Positions 9,307 through 19,325 of a stretch of 64,000 bases of DNA are shown here, piece after piece. The translations under genes and the position numbers were made by a program. Within the stretch, counting starts at the first letter, position 1. Each line of letters starts with the position of its first letter. Source of the DNA: UBA940 sp031547885 (GTDB lineage Bacteria; Bacteroidota; Bacteroidia; Bacteroidales; Rikenellaceae); the NCBI GenBank assembly GCA_031547885.1, contig JAVBRO010000001.1:248001-312000 (forward strand). Reading direction: 5' to 3'. The notes under the pieces are model-generated. The model searched no databases and was not told where the DNA came from. It saw only the letters and a program-made list of their open reading frames with translations.

Positions 9307-10449
9307 ATGAAACATTACATCATTCTTTGCATCACTGTAGCCGTGCTGGCTTCCTGCGGCACGCGGCCTGCTGTTCCGGCGGTGGAAACCGAGCCTTTCG
9401 GCGCCCTGTCGACCGGAGAGAACGTCACGCTGTACCGTCTGACGAACAGCACGGGAGCATCCATGGAAGTTATAGATTACGGCTGCCGCGTAGTGAGTAT
9501 ATGCGTTCCCGACCGCAGCGGCGCGATGGGCGACGTTGTGGTCGGCTACGGCGACATAGCTTCTTTCGAAACGGGAAAGGAACGCTTTTTCGGGGCGCTC
9601 ATAGGCCGCTACGGCAACCGCATCGGCGGCGCTTCGTTCACACTCGACGGCGAAGAGGTCCGGCTGACCCCGAACGAGACCCTGGACGGGAAACCGGTGC
9701 ACCTGCACGGCGGAACGAAAGGCTTCGACCGCGTGATGTGGCAGGGCGAACCCCTCGTGGAGAGCGCCCGCTGCGGAGTGAGATTCAAGCGGGTAAGTCC
9801 CGACGGCGAAGAGGGCTATCCCGGCAATCTGGACTGCTCGGTAACTTACTGGTGGACAAATGACAACGTCTGCAGGATAGAGTACGAGGCTGTGACCGAC
9901 AAACCTACGGTCGTGAACATGTCCAACCACACATATTTCAATCTCAAAGGGGAAACCGGGGGTTATGTGCTGGACCATATCCTGTGGGTCAATTCCGACT
10001 TTTATCTCAAGAACAACGGGCAGTTCGTCCCCGAAGGGCCTGCGCTGCCGGTAGAGGGCACCCCGTTCGACATGCGCGAGCCGCACCGTGTGGACTACGC
10101 CATAGACGTGCCTAACGAGCATTTCAACACCATGAGGGGGTTCTCGGCATGCTGGGTTCTGCGCGGCTGGAACGGTGAACTCGCAAAAGCCGCCGATCTT
10201 TGGGAACCGCGCGGCGGCCGGGGCGTGGAGACATGGACGACCGAACCGGGCCTGCTGACCTACACCGGCCGCGGGCTGAACGACAAAATGATAGGAAAAG
10301 GTGGCGTTCCGATGGAAAAATTCGGCGGCATGCTGCTCGAAACGCTCCATTTCGCCGACTCGCCCAACCGTCCGGATTTCCCTTCGACGGTGCTGCGCCC
10401 CGGCGAAAAATACTTTTCCTCCACTGAATTCCGTTTCTATGCAAGATAA
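9307..10449 (+). CDS. galM: Aldose 1-epimerase, lipoprotein form
   Basis: 380-residue galactose mutarotase-family enzyme interconverting alpha and beta anomers of an aldose. Visible active-site residues are His134 (HLHGG), His208 (MSNHTYFN) and the catalytic base Glu345 (LLETLHF), all in the usual order. The N-terminus is a short signal peptide ending in LASC, so Cys17 is probably lipidated and the enzyme acts outside the cytoplasm, unlike classical GalM. It lies 24 nt upstream of the HTCS regulator gene and is probably co-transcribed with it, suggesting that it prepares sugars released or imported by the system at 14829-29441. Confidence 0.9.
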   Translation: MKHYIILCITVAVLASCGTRPAVPAVETEPFGALSTGENVTLYRLTNSTGASMEVIDYGCRVVSICVPDRSGAMGDVVVGYGDIASFETGKERFFGALIGRYGNRIGGASFTLDGEEVRLTPNETLDGKPVHLHGGTKGFDRVMWQGEPLVESARCGVRFKRVSPDGEEGYPGNLDCSVTYWWTNDNVCRIEYEAVTDKPTVVNMSNHTYFNLKGETGGYVLDHILWVNSDFYLKNNGQFVPEGPALPVEGTPFDMREPHRVDYAIDVPNEHFNTMRGFSACWVLRGWNGELAKAADLWEPRGGRGVETWTTEPGLLTYTGRGLNDKMIGKGGVPMEKFGGMLLETLHFADSPNRPDFPSTVLRPGEKYFSSTEFRFYAR

Positions 10450-10473
10450 CCCGTCGGATGTATATATGCGGCG

Positions 10474-13400
10474 ATGACCGGCTTACAGAGACATAAATCA
10501 TTTTACCTGGCGGCAGGCATTCTTATATGCCTGTCGCGTATCTTATTTCCCGCCGTGGCTTCGGCTAACCCCGTGACCGCCGACGACAGCTACTATTTCA
10601 CACATTACACCTCGGCCAACAGCGGGCTCTCTTACGATGCCGTCACCGAGATCATACAGGACCGGAAAGGCTTCCTCTGGTTCGGTACCATGTCGGGCGT
10701 GAGCCGTTTCGACGGCGTCAGCTTCAAGAGCTACACGCGGGAAGACCTCGCCCTGAGGTCGGCTTACGTGACCTCGCTCTGCATGGACGACGTGGGCAAC
10801 CTGTGGGCTGGAACCGACGTCGGGGTGTCTGTCTACAACGCGAAGATGGACTGTTTCGAGCCTTTCGTGCTGGAGAGCGACATCGGAACCGTCATAAACA
10901 ACAAAACCAACGTCGTCTGCAAAGGCCCCGACGGTGTGATGTGGATGTCGGTCAACAACCAGGGCCTTTTCTCGTACGATCCGGCGTCGGGCAGGCTGCG
11001 TAATTTCTTTTTCGAAAACGGGAAACAGACGCTCCCTGTCAATATCCGGACGATCTTTGTCGACCGGAACAACGGGCTGTGGCTCTCGCTGCACTACACA
11101 GGGCTTTTCTATCTGGACGGCTCCCGGATGGCCGATCCGCCCGCGTGGGGTGAATGGGGACAGGAGTATTTCTCCAACGACGACATAATGGCCGTGCGGA
11201 CCAAACCGGACGACTCCGGTATCGTCTATGTGGCGAGCGTGGCGAAAGGTTTGTGCGAGCTGAATATGGCCGACGGATCGGTCACGGTCCTGGTCTCCTC
11301 TTTGTCGGGCTTCTTTCCCGAAGACCTGTTCGTCGACAAAACAGGCTGCGTCTGGATGGCCACCACCGAGGGGGTCTATATATGCAATCCCGCCTGCGGT
11401 CCGGTGAGGAAGCTAACGGAGAATAGCCGCAACCCCTTCTCGCTCTCCGACCGCCACGCCTTCGCGATATATATGGATTCGGCCGACGGCCTGTGGATCG
11501 GGACTAACGTCGGCGGGGTGAACTACTCGGGAGCGTTCCAGAGGAATTTCGAGAAACATTACTCGATAGAGGGCACTACACTGGGCGACTGCCTGGTGCG
11601 CGGATTCGACGACGACGGGAACGGCAACATCTGGATCACTACCGAAAAACAGGGGCTGCTGGTCTACGACACCGCGCAAAGATCCCTGAAGAAATATCCC
11701 AACGACCACCTGCCGAACACCATGTTCGCGGCGTGTTACGACAGCGGGATGCTGTGGCTGGGGACGCTGAAGGGCCTATACCGGCTCGACACCCGCACCG
11801 GCGGCATAAAGATCTACGAGACGCTCGAACAGTCGTCTAAAATGTCCGACAGCCGCGTCTATGCCATAACCAAAACCTCGTCGGACAATATCCTGGTCGG
11901 AACCACCGTGGGCCTGCTCCGCTATAACGTGAGGACCGACGCTTTCGACCCGATAAAAGGCTTCGAGGGGGTCTTCGTGACCGGAATGGACGAGGACGGC
12001 GAAGGCATCCTGTGGGTCTCTACCTATGCCGACGGACTCATAAGCTACGACAAGGGGCGCGGGACGGTAACCGGGCGCTACGCCAACGACCCGCACAGCA
12101 CCAATTCGGTGCCGTCCAACAAGCTCTTCTCGGTTTATGTAGGTTCCAGCGGGGATATCTGGATGGCGAGCTTCGGCGGCGGATTCTGCCGTTTCGACAA
12201 GGCCGCGGGCCGTTTCGAGACATACGATATGGCGCACTACGGCCAGCTCTCGACCGACATATATCTCAAGATAATCGAGGATAGCAACGGTATGATCTGG
12301 GTCACTTCGGACAAAGGGCTGCTGTCGTTCGACCCCGCTACCTCGGAAATACGCAAATTTTCGCTCTACGACGGGCTGCTCAACAACGAGTTCAAAAACT
12401 GCGGTATAAAGACGGCCGACGGCGACATCTATTTCGGCTCGAAGAACGGCTTCATCAGGTTCAATCCGGCAAGGTTCATTGCGGACAACGGCTCGCCGCG
12501 GCTGGTGATCACCGACCTCAGAATAGGCGACGACATAGTGACCCCCTCCACCGCCGGTTCGCCGCTCGCCGAATGCAATGTGGACGAGACCGGGGAGATT
12601 CATCTCCCGCCGCGCCAGAACTCCTTCGGTTTCAGTTTCGCGATACTCGGCTCGGTCTCTCCGGGGCTGAACACCATCCTGTGCAGGCTCGAAGGTTATG
12701 ACGACGACTGGCGGTATGTATCGGCCGACAATTCGATATTCTACTACAACGTGCCCGCCGGAACCTACACGCTGCAGGTGAAAGGCGAAATGGACGGCGG
12801 CATATCGAACGTCTCGCATGCCGGTCTGACTATCATGATAGCGCAAAAATTCTACAAGAGCGCCGCCGCGATAATTATTTACATATTCGCACTGATACTC
12901 TGTTTCTCGGTGGTCTTCATCATATTCTACAACCGTGCCATCGCAAAGGAAAAGCGCAAGACCGAAGAGTACAAGCAGCGGAAAGAGATGGAACTCTTCA
13001 AAGAGAAACTGTCGTTCTTCTCGAACATAGTCCACGAGATCAAGGCCCCGCTGACGGTCATCCGCACCCCGCTTCAGAACATCCTCATATCAGGGAATCT
13101 CGACGAAGCGGATAAAGAGGACATATCGGTCATAAGCAACAGCGTAGAGTACCTCGACCGCCTGATAAAGGAACTTCTCGACTTCGTGCGCATCGAAAAG
13201 CACGCCTACGTGCTCGACCGCACGACGGTGGATATCATAGAGCACATGGGGTTCCTCTGTTTCAACTTCTCGGAGACCGCCCGCAACAAGAACCTCAAAC
13301 TCACCTTCAGCCACGAAGCCGGGTCAATCCTCATCAACGCCGACAAGACAGCGCTGAGCAAGATACTGAACAACCTGCTGGACAACGCCGTCAAATATGC

Positions 13401-14484
13401 CGAGTCCTATATTAATATATACGCGGAGATGAAGGATGGTGCCGTCGTGGTCTCGATCAGCAACGACGGCCCGCTCATCACGCCCGAACAGCGCGAGGAG
13501 ATATTCAAGCCTTTCGTGCAGTACAACAACGACAAACAGCCCTATTCCCAGAGCTTCGGGATCGGGCTGGCGCTGGCCCGGACCCTTACCGAGATGCATT
13601 CCGGCTCGCTCGTGCTGGATGAGGACGTGTCGCGCACGACTTTCGTGCTGACGCTTCCCGTGATAACGGAACAGGTACAGGAAGAGGTCGACACTTCGGC
13701 TGCCGAAACAACCCCCGGGAACACTTCCCGCCCGCTGCTGCTGCTCGTCGAGGACAACAGGGAGCTGGCGTCGTACCTGAAACGTAAACTCGACCCCGAT
13801 TACAGAGTGCTGCTCTCCCACTCCGCCGAGAACGCCATCCCGCTGCTGCGGCAGTACGAAATGGATATCATCATCACCGACATCGCCCTGCCGGGAATAA
13901 GCGGGATAGATCTGTGCCGGACCATCGCGTCGGATTTCGATCTTTCGCACATCCCCGTCGTCGTGATCTCGGCCATATCGGCCACCAACACGAAGATCGC
14001 CTGCATGGAAGCCGGGGCTAGCATCTATATCGAGAAACCGTTCAGCATGGATTACCTTCAGGCGTGCGTCAAAGGCATTCTCGACAAGAGGGCAAGCCTG
14101 CGCGACGCCTACAAGGACCTTTCAGTGCAGCTCGATCCCCGACAGTTCAATCTGCTCGGGGCCGACGAGGAGTTTCTTAAAAAGCTCGACGGGGTCATCA
14201 TGGAGAATATCAAGGACCCGGCCTTTTCGAGCAGCCAGATAGAGGATGCGCTCTTCATCAGCCGCTCGACCCTGATACGCAAGGTCAGGGCTCTGCTCGA
14301 CACGACTCCCCACGATTATCTCCGTTTCAAGAGGCTGTCGGTGGCAGCGCAGCTTCTTGCCCAGAATAAATGCCGTGTCAGCGAAGTGTGTTATGCGGTC
14401 GGTTTCAATTCGCCCTCGTACTTCGCCAAATGCTTCCGCCAGCAGTTCGGCATCCTTCCGGCGGAATACCAAAAGAAAAACTAA
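10474..14484 (+). CDS. Hybrid two-component system regulator (HTCS) with AraC output domain
   Basis: 1336-residue one-polypeptide sensor and regulator. An N-terminal signal or anchor is followed by a periplasmic beta-propeller sensor with repeated FLWFGT-like blades (about 40-700) and a Y_Y_Y domain (about 700-785). A membrane helix lies at about 797-815. The histidine kinase has phospho-acceptor His854 in NIVHEIKAPLT, then an ATPase domain with GIGLALARTL. The receiver starts near 1090 (LLLLVEDN) with phospho-acceptor Asp1136 (TDIALPG) and Lys in IEKPF. The C-terminus is an AraC-type DNA-binding domain. Such proteins bind an oligosaccharide in the periplasm and switch on an adjacent SusC/D operon. 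The target is most likely the operon starting at 14829. Confidence 0.95.
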   Translation: MTGLQRHKSFYLAAGILICLSRILFPAVASANPVTADDSYYFTHYTSANSGLSYDAVTEIIQDRKGFLWFGTMSGVSRFDGVSFKSYTREDLALRSAYVTSLCMDDVGNLWAGTDVGVSVYNAKMDCFEPFVLESDIGTVINNKTNVVCKGPDGVMWMSVNNQGLFSYDPASGRLRNFFFENGKQTLPVNIRTIFVDRNNGLWLSLHYTGLFYLDGSRMADPPAWGEWGQEYFSNDDIMAVRTKPDDSGIVYVASVAKGLCELNMADGSVTVLVSSLSGFFPEDLFVDKTGCVWMATTEGVYICNPACGPVRKLTENSRNPFSLSDRHAFAIYMDSADGLWIGTNVGGVNYSGAFQRNFEKHYSIEGTTLGDCLVRGFDDDGNGNIWITTEKQGLLVYDTAQRSLKKYPNDHLPNTMFAACYDSGMLWLGTLKGLYRLDTRTGGIKIYETLEQSSKMSDSRVYAITKTSSDNILVGTTVGLLRYNVRTDAFDPIKGFEGVFVTGMDEDGEGILWVSTYADGLISYDKGRGTVTGRYANDPHSTNSVPSNKLFSVYVGSSGDIWMASFGGGFCRFDKAAGRFETYDMAHYGQLSTDIYLKIIEDSNGMIWVTSDKGLLSFDPATSEIRKFSLYDGLLNNEFKNCGIKTADGDIYFGSKNGFIRFNPARFIADNGSPRLVITDLRIGDDIVTPSTAGSPLAECNVDETGEIHLPPRQNSFGFSFAILGSVSPGLNTILCRLEGYDDDWRYVSADNSIFYYNVPAGTYTLQVKGEMDGGISNVSHAGLTIMIAQKFYKSAAAIIIYIFALILCFSVVFIIFYNRAIAKEKRKTEEYKQRKEMELFKEKLSFFSNIVHEIKAPLTVIRTPLQNILISGNLDEADKEDISVISNSVEYLDRLIKELLDFVRIEKHAYVLDRTTVDIIEHMGFLCFNFSETARNKNLKLTFSHEAGSILINADKTALSKILNNLLDNAVKYAESYINIYAEMKDGAVVVSISNDGPLITPEQREEIFKPFVQYNNDKQPYSQSFGIGLALARTLTEMHSGSLVLDEDVSRTTFVLTLPVITEQVQEEVDTSAAETTPGNTSRPLLLLVEDNRELASYLKRKLDPDYRVLLSHSAENAIPLLRQYEMDIIITDIALPGISGIDLCRTIASDFDLSHIPVVVISAISATNTKIACMEAGASIYIEKPFSMDYLQACVKGILDKRASLRDAYKDLSVQLDPRQFNLLGADEEFLKKLDGVIMENIKDPAFSSSQIEDALFISRSTLIRKVRALLDTTPHDYLRFKRLSVAAQLLAQNKCRVSEVCYAVGFNSPSYFAKCFRQQFGILPAEYQKKN

Positions 14485-14520
14485 ATTACCAATGGACTAT
14501 TCAGCGAATCTCATTTGCTA

Positions 14521-14613
14521 TCATGTCGAGCGTAACAAAGTAAAGCCGAGACATCTGATCGCGCAAAGCAAAGTCATTTCGCAATCAGATCCCTCGACTG
14601 CGCTCGGGATGAC
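14521..14613. repeat. Dispersed palindromic repeat, CGGGATGAC family
   Basis: The ends form an imperfect inverted repeat (tcatgtcgagcg at the left, cgctcgggatga at the right, 10 of 12 matching). A nested inverted repeat (atctgatcgcg / cgcaatcagat) lies inside. The same CGGGATGAC end bounds the longer element at 57032-57217. This resembles the REP-like elements common between genes in many bacterial genomes. Confidence 0.6.
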
Positions 14614-14664
14614 GGAGCGCGCACGCTGACGAATATACCGCCGGCGGCGTTCCGGCCGGCGGGG

Positions 14665-14700
14665 CGATGCGAGGATTTTCCCAATCGATGCGAAGATTTT
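14665..14700 (+). promoter_or_regulatory. Probable HTCS operator: direct repeats with 21-bp period
   Basis: Two copies of CGATGCGARGATTTT (14665-14679 and 14686-14700), differing at one base, start exactly 21 bp apart, so both face the same side of the helix. They end 24 bp before the -33 element of the susC promoter. AraC-type activators bind directly repeated half-sites, so this fits a binding site for the HTCS encoded next door. The assignment is inferred. Confidence 0.6.
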
Positions 14701-14724
14701 TTCAACCTGCCCGCACACCCTTTT

Positions 14725-14751
14725 TTTGCAGAAAGCTGTCACATATATTTG
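14725..14751 (+). promoter_or_regulatory. Bacteroidetes-type promoter of the HTCS-controlled susC operon
   Basis: A perfect -7 box TATATTTG (14744-14751; consensus TAnnTTTG) is preceded by a T-run ending in TTTG (14725-14728). The 15-nt spacing from that TTTG is shorter than the usual 19-21, which would fit an activator-dependent promoter. Transcription would start near 14756. Confidence 0.65.
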
Positions 14752-14828
14752 TTTCATAGTCCGTGGGACAATCGTGTTGCTCAGGCGAAAACCCACGCTA
14801 TCTACAGCATACCTAAACCCTAATTATT

Positions 14829-17828
14829 ATGGATCTTAAAAGACATTTTAAAAAAGTGAAGAGAGGGGCGGGATGGCTTTTTGCGATCGCCGCGATACTC
14901 CTGTGTTCACAGAATCTTTCCGCCCAGCAGGGAACGGTCGGCAGCTGCATGGTCCGCGTGACGGATTCCGACGGCGCACCCGTTGCCGGTGCAGTGGTTT
15001 CCGTAACAGGAAACGCCAGAGGCGGAGTGACCGACGCGCAGGGCGTCTGCAACCTCTCTGCAATTCCCGCCAATGCCGTTCTGACGATATCCTGCGTGGG
15101 AATGGCCGACGAAGAGGTCAACGTCAACGGCCGCGGCAGGATAGACGTGGTTCTTTCCCCGTCGGCCCAGGTCATGGATGAACTGATCGTCGTAGGGTAC
15201 GGCGTCATGCGCAAGAGCGACCTTTCGGGCGCCGTTACCAAGGTCAGCGGCGACGTCATCAACGAATACGCGAACATCTCGGTTGCCACGGCGCTTCAGG
15301 GAAGGGTCGCCGGCGTACAGGTGAACCAGCTCAACGGCCAGCCCGGGGCGGGTATCCAGGTGCGCATCCGCGGAGCCAACTCGCTTAAAGGCGACAACGA
15401 ACCGCTCTGGATAATAAACGGCGCTCCCGGCGACATCAACATGATAAACACCTCCGACATCGAGTCCGTCGAGGTCCTCAAAGACGCTTCGGCGACGGCC
15501 ATTTACGGTTCGAGGGGCGCCAACGGCGTCGTTATCGTGACCACCAAAGGCGCAAAAGCAGGCAAGGCCAGAGTAACATACGAGGGAAGCGTGGGCGTCC
15601 AGTCGCTTGCAAAGCAGATCGAGATGCTCAGCGGCAATGAATACATGGAATACCTCAACAAAAAGGCGGGTATAAACAACCAGCCGCTGCTTTTCACGGA
15701 AGACCAGATCAAAAACAACGTATTCAACACCAACTGGCAGGATGAGATTTTCAGATCGGCCGTCATCACCAACCACTCGGTCGACATCTCGGGCGGCAGT
15801 GAAAAGGCCCAAGGGTCGCTAGGAGCCTCATATTTCAACCAGCAGGGCATCATCCGCGAGAGCGGATACGAGCGTATAGCGCTCCGCACCAACCTCAACT
15901 ACAATATCTCGAAATATGTTTCGGCCTCGATGAACATCATCGCCAGCCGCTCCAACCACGAGCAGATGAATTCACAGGGCGGCAGCCGCGGAACTTCGGT
16001 CATAGACGGTGCCCTGGTCTCCTCGCCTCTCGCCACGCCGAAGTATGACGACGGGTCGTGGAACGATTTCCAGACGCAGCCGGTCGCAGGGCAGAATCCG
16101 GTGGCATACCTCTATGAGATAAAGAACAACTGGTACGCCAACCGTATACTTGCCAACGCCGCGGTGAACGTCAAGCCGGTCGACGGCCTCAACATCCAGA
16201 TCTCGGCCAACGTCGCCAACAACCAGAGCAGGGGCGACTACACCAAGTCGCTCAATTACCCCAACTCCGTCGGGGCGGCTTCAATATCCATCGGCGAGAC
16301 CCTCAACTTCACCAACAACAACATCATCACCTACAACAAGGGTTTCGGCAAGCACAATATCAATGTTATGGGCGGCATCACCTACGAAACCAGCACCTCG
16401 AAGCCGGTAGGTACGGGGACCGCTTCCGGTTTCCTGAGCGACGTGGTGGAGTCCTACGATATGGACGCCGCCGAAATCAAGGGGCTTCCCACTTCGGGCT
16501 ACTCGAACTGGAAACTCTTCTCTTTCCTGGGACGCATCAATTACAACTTCGACAACCGCTACCTGCTCACGGTGAACTTCCGCGCCGACGGATCGTCGCG
16601 CTACAGCCCGGGCAATAAATGGGGATATTTCCCATCCGCCGCAGCCGCATGGCGCATCTCGCAGGAGTCGTTCATGAAAGAGGTGAAGTGGGTTTCGGAA
16701 CTGAAACTGCGCGTGGGATACGGCACGGTGGGCAGCACGGCCATCTCGCCCTACTCCACCCAGAACACCCTGGAATCGGTCAACGTTGTCTTCGACAAGA
16801 CGACGACGGTGGGATATGCACCCAAGAACACATATCTGGGCGACCTCCGCTGGGAAACAACCGCCCAGTTCAACGTCGGCCTCGACCTCGGGTTCCTCAA
16901 CAACCGCATCACCCTGACTGCCGATTACTACCGCAAAAAGACCTATGACCTGCTCAACGACGTGGAAATGCCCCGTTCGAGCGGCTACACCACCGCCCTG
17001 CGCAACATCGGGTCGATCCGCAACTCGGGATTCGAGATCCAGGCAGACGCCCGCCTGATCGACAAGGCTGTGAAATGGGATTTCGGAGTGAACTTCTCAA
17101 TGAACCGCAGCAAGGTGCTTACACTTTCCGAGGGTAAAGACATCTTCGGCAGCACCATCAGCAATACCATCATTAAGGACCAGCTCAACCTGATTCGTGT
17201 CGGGGAGCCTATGTACGTCTTCTACGGCTACGTCGAAGAGGGGTATGACGACAAGGGAAATATCATATACAAGGACCTCGACGGCGAACCCGGCATCACC
17301 ACGGCCGACAAGACCATAATCGGCAATCCGAACCCCGACTTTTCGCTCAACTTCAGCACTGCCGTCAGTTTCAAGAGGTTCACCCTGAGCGCTTTCTTTC
17401 AGGGCGTGTTCGGCAACGACCTCTACGGGCTCAGCATCGCGACGGTGGCATACGACTACGGATACAACGCCAATGCGCTCCGCGAGGTCAGCTACAACCA
17501 CTGGACAGCCGACACCCCAAATGCGAAATATCCAAACCTGCTGCAGAACATCGACCTGAGGATGTCCGACCGTTTCGTCTACGACGGCAGCTACCTGCGC
17601 CTGAAGAATCTGGAGCTGAACTATGACATCCCCTGCCGCAAAGGGAGCGCCATCAGCAGCGCGCGCGTTTACGTCAGCGCCCAGAACCTGCTCACCATCA
17701 CCTCTTATCCCTTCTGGGACCCCGACGTGAACGCCGGCGGCGGCGGGAACTCGCTGGTACAGGGAGTGGACTCATCCAACTACCCGAGCGCCAGGACTTT
17801 CACCCTCGGATGCAGGCTTGTTTTCTAA
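14829..17828 (+). CDS. SusC-type TonB-dependent transporter of the HTCS locus
   Basis: 999-residue outer-membrane transporter. A signal peptide of about 32 residues ends at LSAQ and is followed by a carboxypeptidase-regulatory-like domain (about 40-110). The TonB-box region DELIVVGYG comes next, then the plug with LQGRVAGVQVNQ, IRIRGANS and LKDASATAIYGSRGANGV, then the barrel, which ends in the terminal aromatic GCRLVF. No STN domain is present, consistent with control by an HTCS rather than by a sigma/FecR pair. The SusD gene follows after 18 nt. It is the first gene of an operon running to 29441. Confidence 0.95.
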   Translation: MDLKRHFKKVKRGAGWLFAIAAILLCSQNLSAQQGTVGSCMVRVTDSDGAPVAGAVVSVTGNARGGVTDAQGVCNLSAIPANAVLTISCVGMADEEVNVNGRGRIDVVLSPSAQVMDELIVVGYGVMRKSDLSGAVTKVSGDVINEYANISVATALQGRVAGVQVNQLNGQPGAGIQVRIRGANSLKGDNEPLWIINGAPGDINMINTSDIESVEVLKDASATAIYGSRGANGVVIVTTKGAKAGKARVTYEGSVGVQSLAKQIEMLSGNEYMEYLNKKAGINNQPLLFTEDQIKNNVFNTNWQDEIFRSAVITNHSVDISGGSEKAQGSLGASYFNQQGIIRESGYERIALRTNLNYNISKYVSASMNIIASRSNHEQMNSQGGSRGTSVIDGALVSSPLATPKYDDGSWNDFQTQPVAGQNPVAYLYEIKNNWYANRILANAAVNVKPVDGLNIQISANVANNQSRGDYTKSLNYPNSVGAASISIGETLNFTNNNIITYNKGFGKHNINVMGGITYETSTSKPVGTGTASGFLSDVVESYDMDAAEIKGLPTSGYSNWKLFSFLGRINYNFDNRYLLTVNFRADGSSRYSPGNKWGYFPSAAAAWRISQESFMKEVKWVSELKLRVGYGTVGSTAISPYSTQNTLESVNVVFDKTTTVGYAPKNTYLGDLRWETTAQFNVGLDLGFLNNRITLTADYYRKKTYDLLNDVEMPRSSGYTTALRNIGSIRNSGFEIQADARLIDKAVKWDFGVNFSMNRSKVLTLSEGKDIFGSTISNTIIKDQLNLIRVGEPMYVFYGYVEEGYDDKGNIIYKDLDGEPGITTADKTIIGNPNPDFSLNFSTAVSFKRFTLSAFFQGVFGNDLYGLSIATVAYDYGYNANALREVSYNHWTADTPNAKYPNLLQNIDLRMSDRFVYDGSYLRLKNLELNYDIPCRKGSAISSARVYVSAQNLLTITSYPFWDPDVNAGGGGNSLVQGVDSSNYPSARTFTLGCRLVF

Positions 17829-17846
17829 CGAATAAAAACGGACGAT

Positions 17847-19322
17847 ATGAAACGAATAATTATATATTTGATCTTTTTAACGGGCGCCGCTGCAGCTTTT
17901 ACATCGTGTGAAGAGTGGGCGTTCCTTGAAGAGCACCCCAAGAAGGTGGACGCCACCACATTCATGTCCAATGCCGAGGAGGTGCAGAGCGTGATAAACT
18001 CCATGTATTCCCAGCTGCGCAGGGACCCGGGTTTCGGACGCTACCTCTCGGTACTCAGCGAAGGCCTCTCCGACTATTGTACAGGCAGGGGCAACTACGG
18101 AACCAGCTTTGCAACCGGACTCACCAGCGGCGGCATCGGTTTTTCGAAAGATACATGGGCCGTGCTCTACCGCTCCATACGTTTCGGCAACGAAATAATG
18201 ACGCAGATAGGCGGCGCCGGCCTGACGCAGACCCAATACAACCATCTTAGCGGTGAAACGCGCTTCCTGAGGGCTTTTTGCTATTCATACCTTGCCAGAT
18301 ACTACGGCGGAGTGCCTTTCTTCGACGAGACCAACATGAGCGACTTCAACAAGCCGCGCACGCCTGAAAACGATATCTGGGAATATGTCGCCAGCGAAGC
18401 CGCTGCAGCAGCCGCGATACTGCCCAAAACAGCCGCGCAGGCCGGACGTCCGACCAGATATACCGCGTTGATGCTTCAGACCGAGGCATGTCTTTACCTG
18501 AAACGCTGGAACGATGCCGAAACGGCTATCGAGGAAGTGGTGAGTTCCGGGAAATACTCCCTCGTCGAGGTGGCCCAGGCCGACGATTTCAACAAAGTGT
18601 ACGGATATAACGGCAGCGGCGGTCCGGAAGAGATATTCTATATCAAATACAACCACGACGAAGGCAGCTCTTTCGGCTGGATGTACCTGGTCAGCCCCAA
18701 TCCCGTCTACAATACCGGTGCACTGGGGATATATACCGACTATGTGAAAAATAAGGTCATTGCAGATTGGGACACCGGCGATCTGCGCTACCAGTACAGC
18801 CTTTTCAAGGAGACGGCCAACGGAACGCTCAACGGCCTGACCACCACGGGGATGATCTGTCTGAAATACAGGGATAACGTCTACAGCAACTCAAATGCGG
18901 GCAACGACTTCCCCGTTTACCGCTTTGCCGACGCCCTGCTCTATTATGCCGAAGCCATCTGCCGCAACGCCGGAACTCCGAACTCGACGGCAATGGAGAT
19001 GGTAAACATGGTGCACCGCCGCGCTTTCGGACTCAATCCGACCGAATCCCACGGCTCGGACTACAAGCTCTCCGACTACGCGACGCAGGACAAGTTCATC
19101 GACCTCGTGCTCAAGGAACGCGGCTATGAGACCGTATTCGAAGGCAAGCGCTACTGCGACCTGAAACGGTGCGGGAAACTCGCCGAATATGCCCTGAAGG
19201 CGGGAAGGATCGAAGCCGAATCGGAAGTCGGCGACGCAGCCTACTGGTGGCCCATACCTTCGGATGAATTCAACTACAACACAGCTCTCGATCCCACCAA
19301 GGATCAAAACCCGGGATACTAA
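17847..19322 (+). CDS. SusD-like glycan-binding lipoprotein of the HTCS locus
   Basis: 491-residue surface lipoprotein pairing with the SusC at 14829. The signal peptide ends in FTSC with Cys21 lipidated, followed by EEWAFLEEHP. The SusD C-terminal signature is present around LVLKERGYETVFEGKRYCDLKR, and the protein ends with a typical ALDPTKDQNPGY tail. Helical TPR-like segments make up the core. It lies 18 nt after susC and 3 nt before the GH5-like gene, clearly within one operon. Confidence 0.95.
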   Translation: MKRIIIYLIFLTGAAAAFTSCEEWAFLEEHPKKVDATTFMSNAEEVQSVINSMYSQLRRDPGFGRYLSVLSEGLSDYCTGRGNYGTSFATGLTSGGIGFSKDTWAVLYRSIRFGNEIMTQIGGAGLTQTQYNHLSGETRFLRAFCYSYLARYYGGVPFFDETNMSDFNKPRTPENDIWEYVASEAAAAAAILPKTAAQAGRPTRYTALMLQTEACLYLKRWNDAETAIEEVVSSGKYSLVEVAQADDFNKVYGYNGSGGPEEIFYIKYNHDEGSSFGWMYLVSPNPVYNTGALGIYTDYVKNKVIADWDTGDLRYQYSLFKETANGTLNGLTTTGMICLKYRDNVYSNSNAGNDFPVYRFADALLYYAEAICRNAGTPNSTAMEMVNMVHRRAFGLNPTESHGSDYKLSDYATQDKFIDLVLKERGYETVFEGKRYCDLKRCGKLAEYALKAGRIEAESEVGDAAYWWPIPSDEFNYNTALDPTKDQNPGY

Positions 19323-19325
19323 CAA

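Larger units (their letters stand above)
14485..14828. other. Regulatory gap between the HTCS gene and susC
   Basis: This 344-bp gap has no gene. It holds a dispersed palindromic repeat (14521-14613), a GC-rich hairpin (stem 14638-14645 with 14655-14662), two direct repeats 21 bp apart (14665-14700) and a TAnnTTTG promoter (14725-14751). The leader to the ATG at 14829 is about 70 nt and shows no obvious further structure. Confidence 0.8.
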
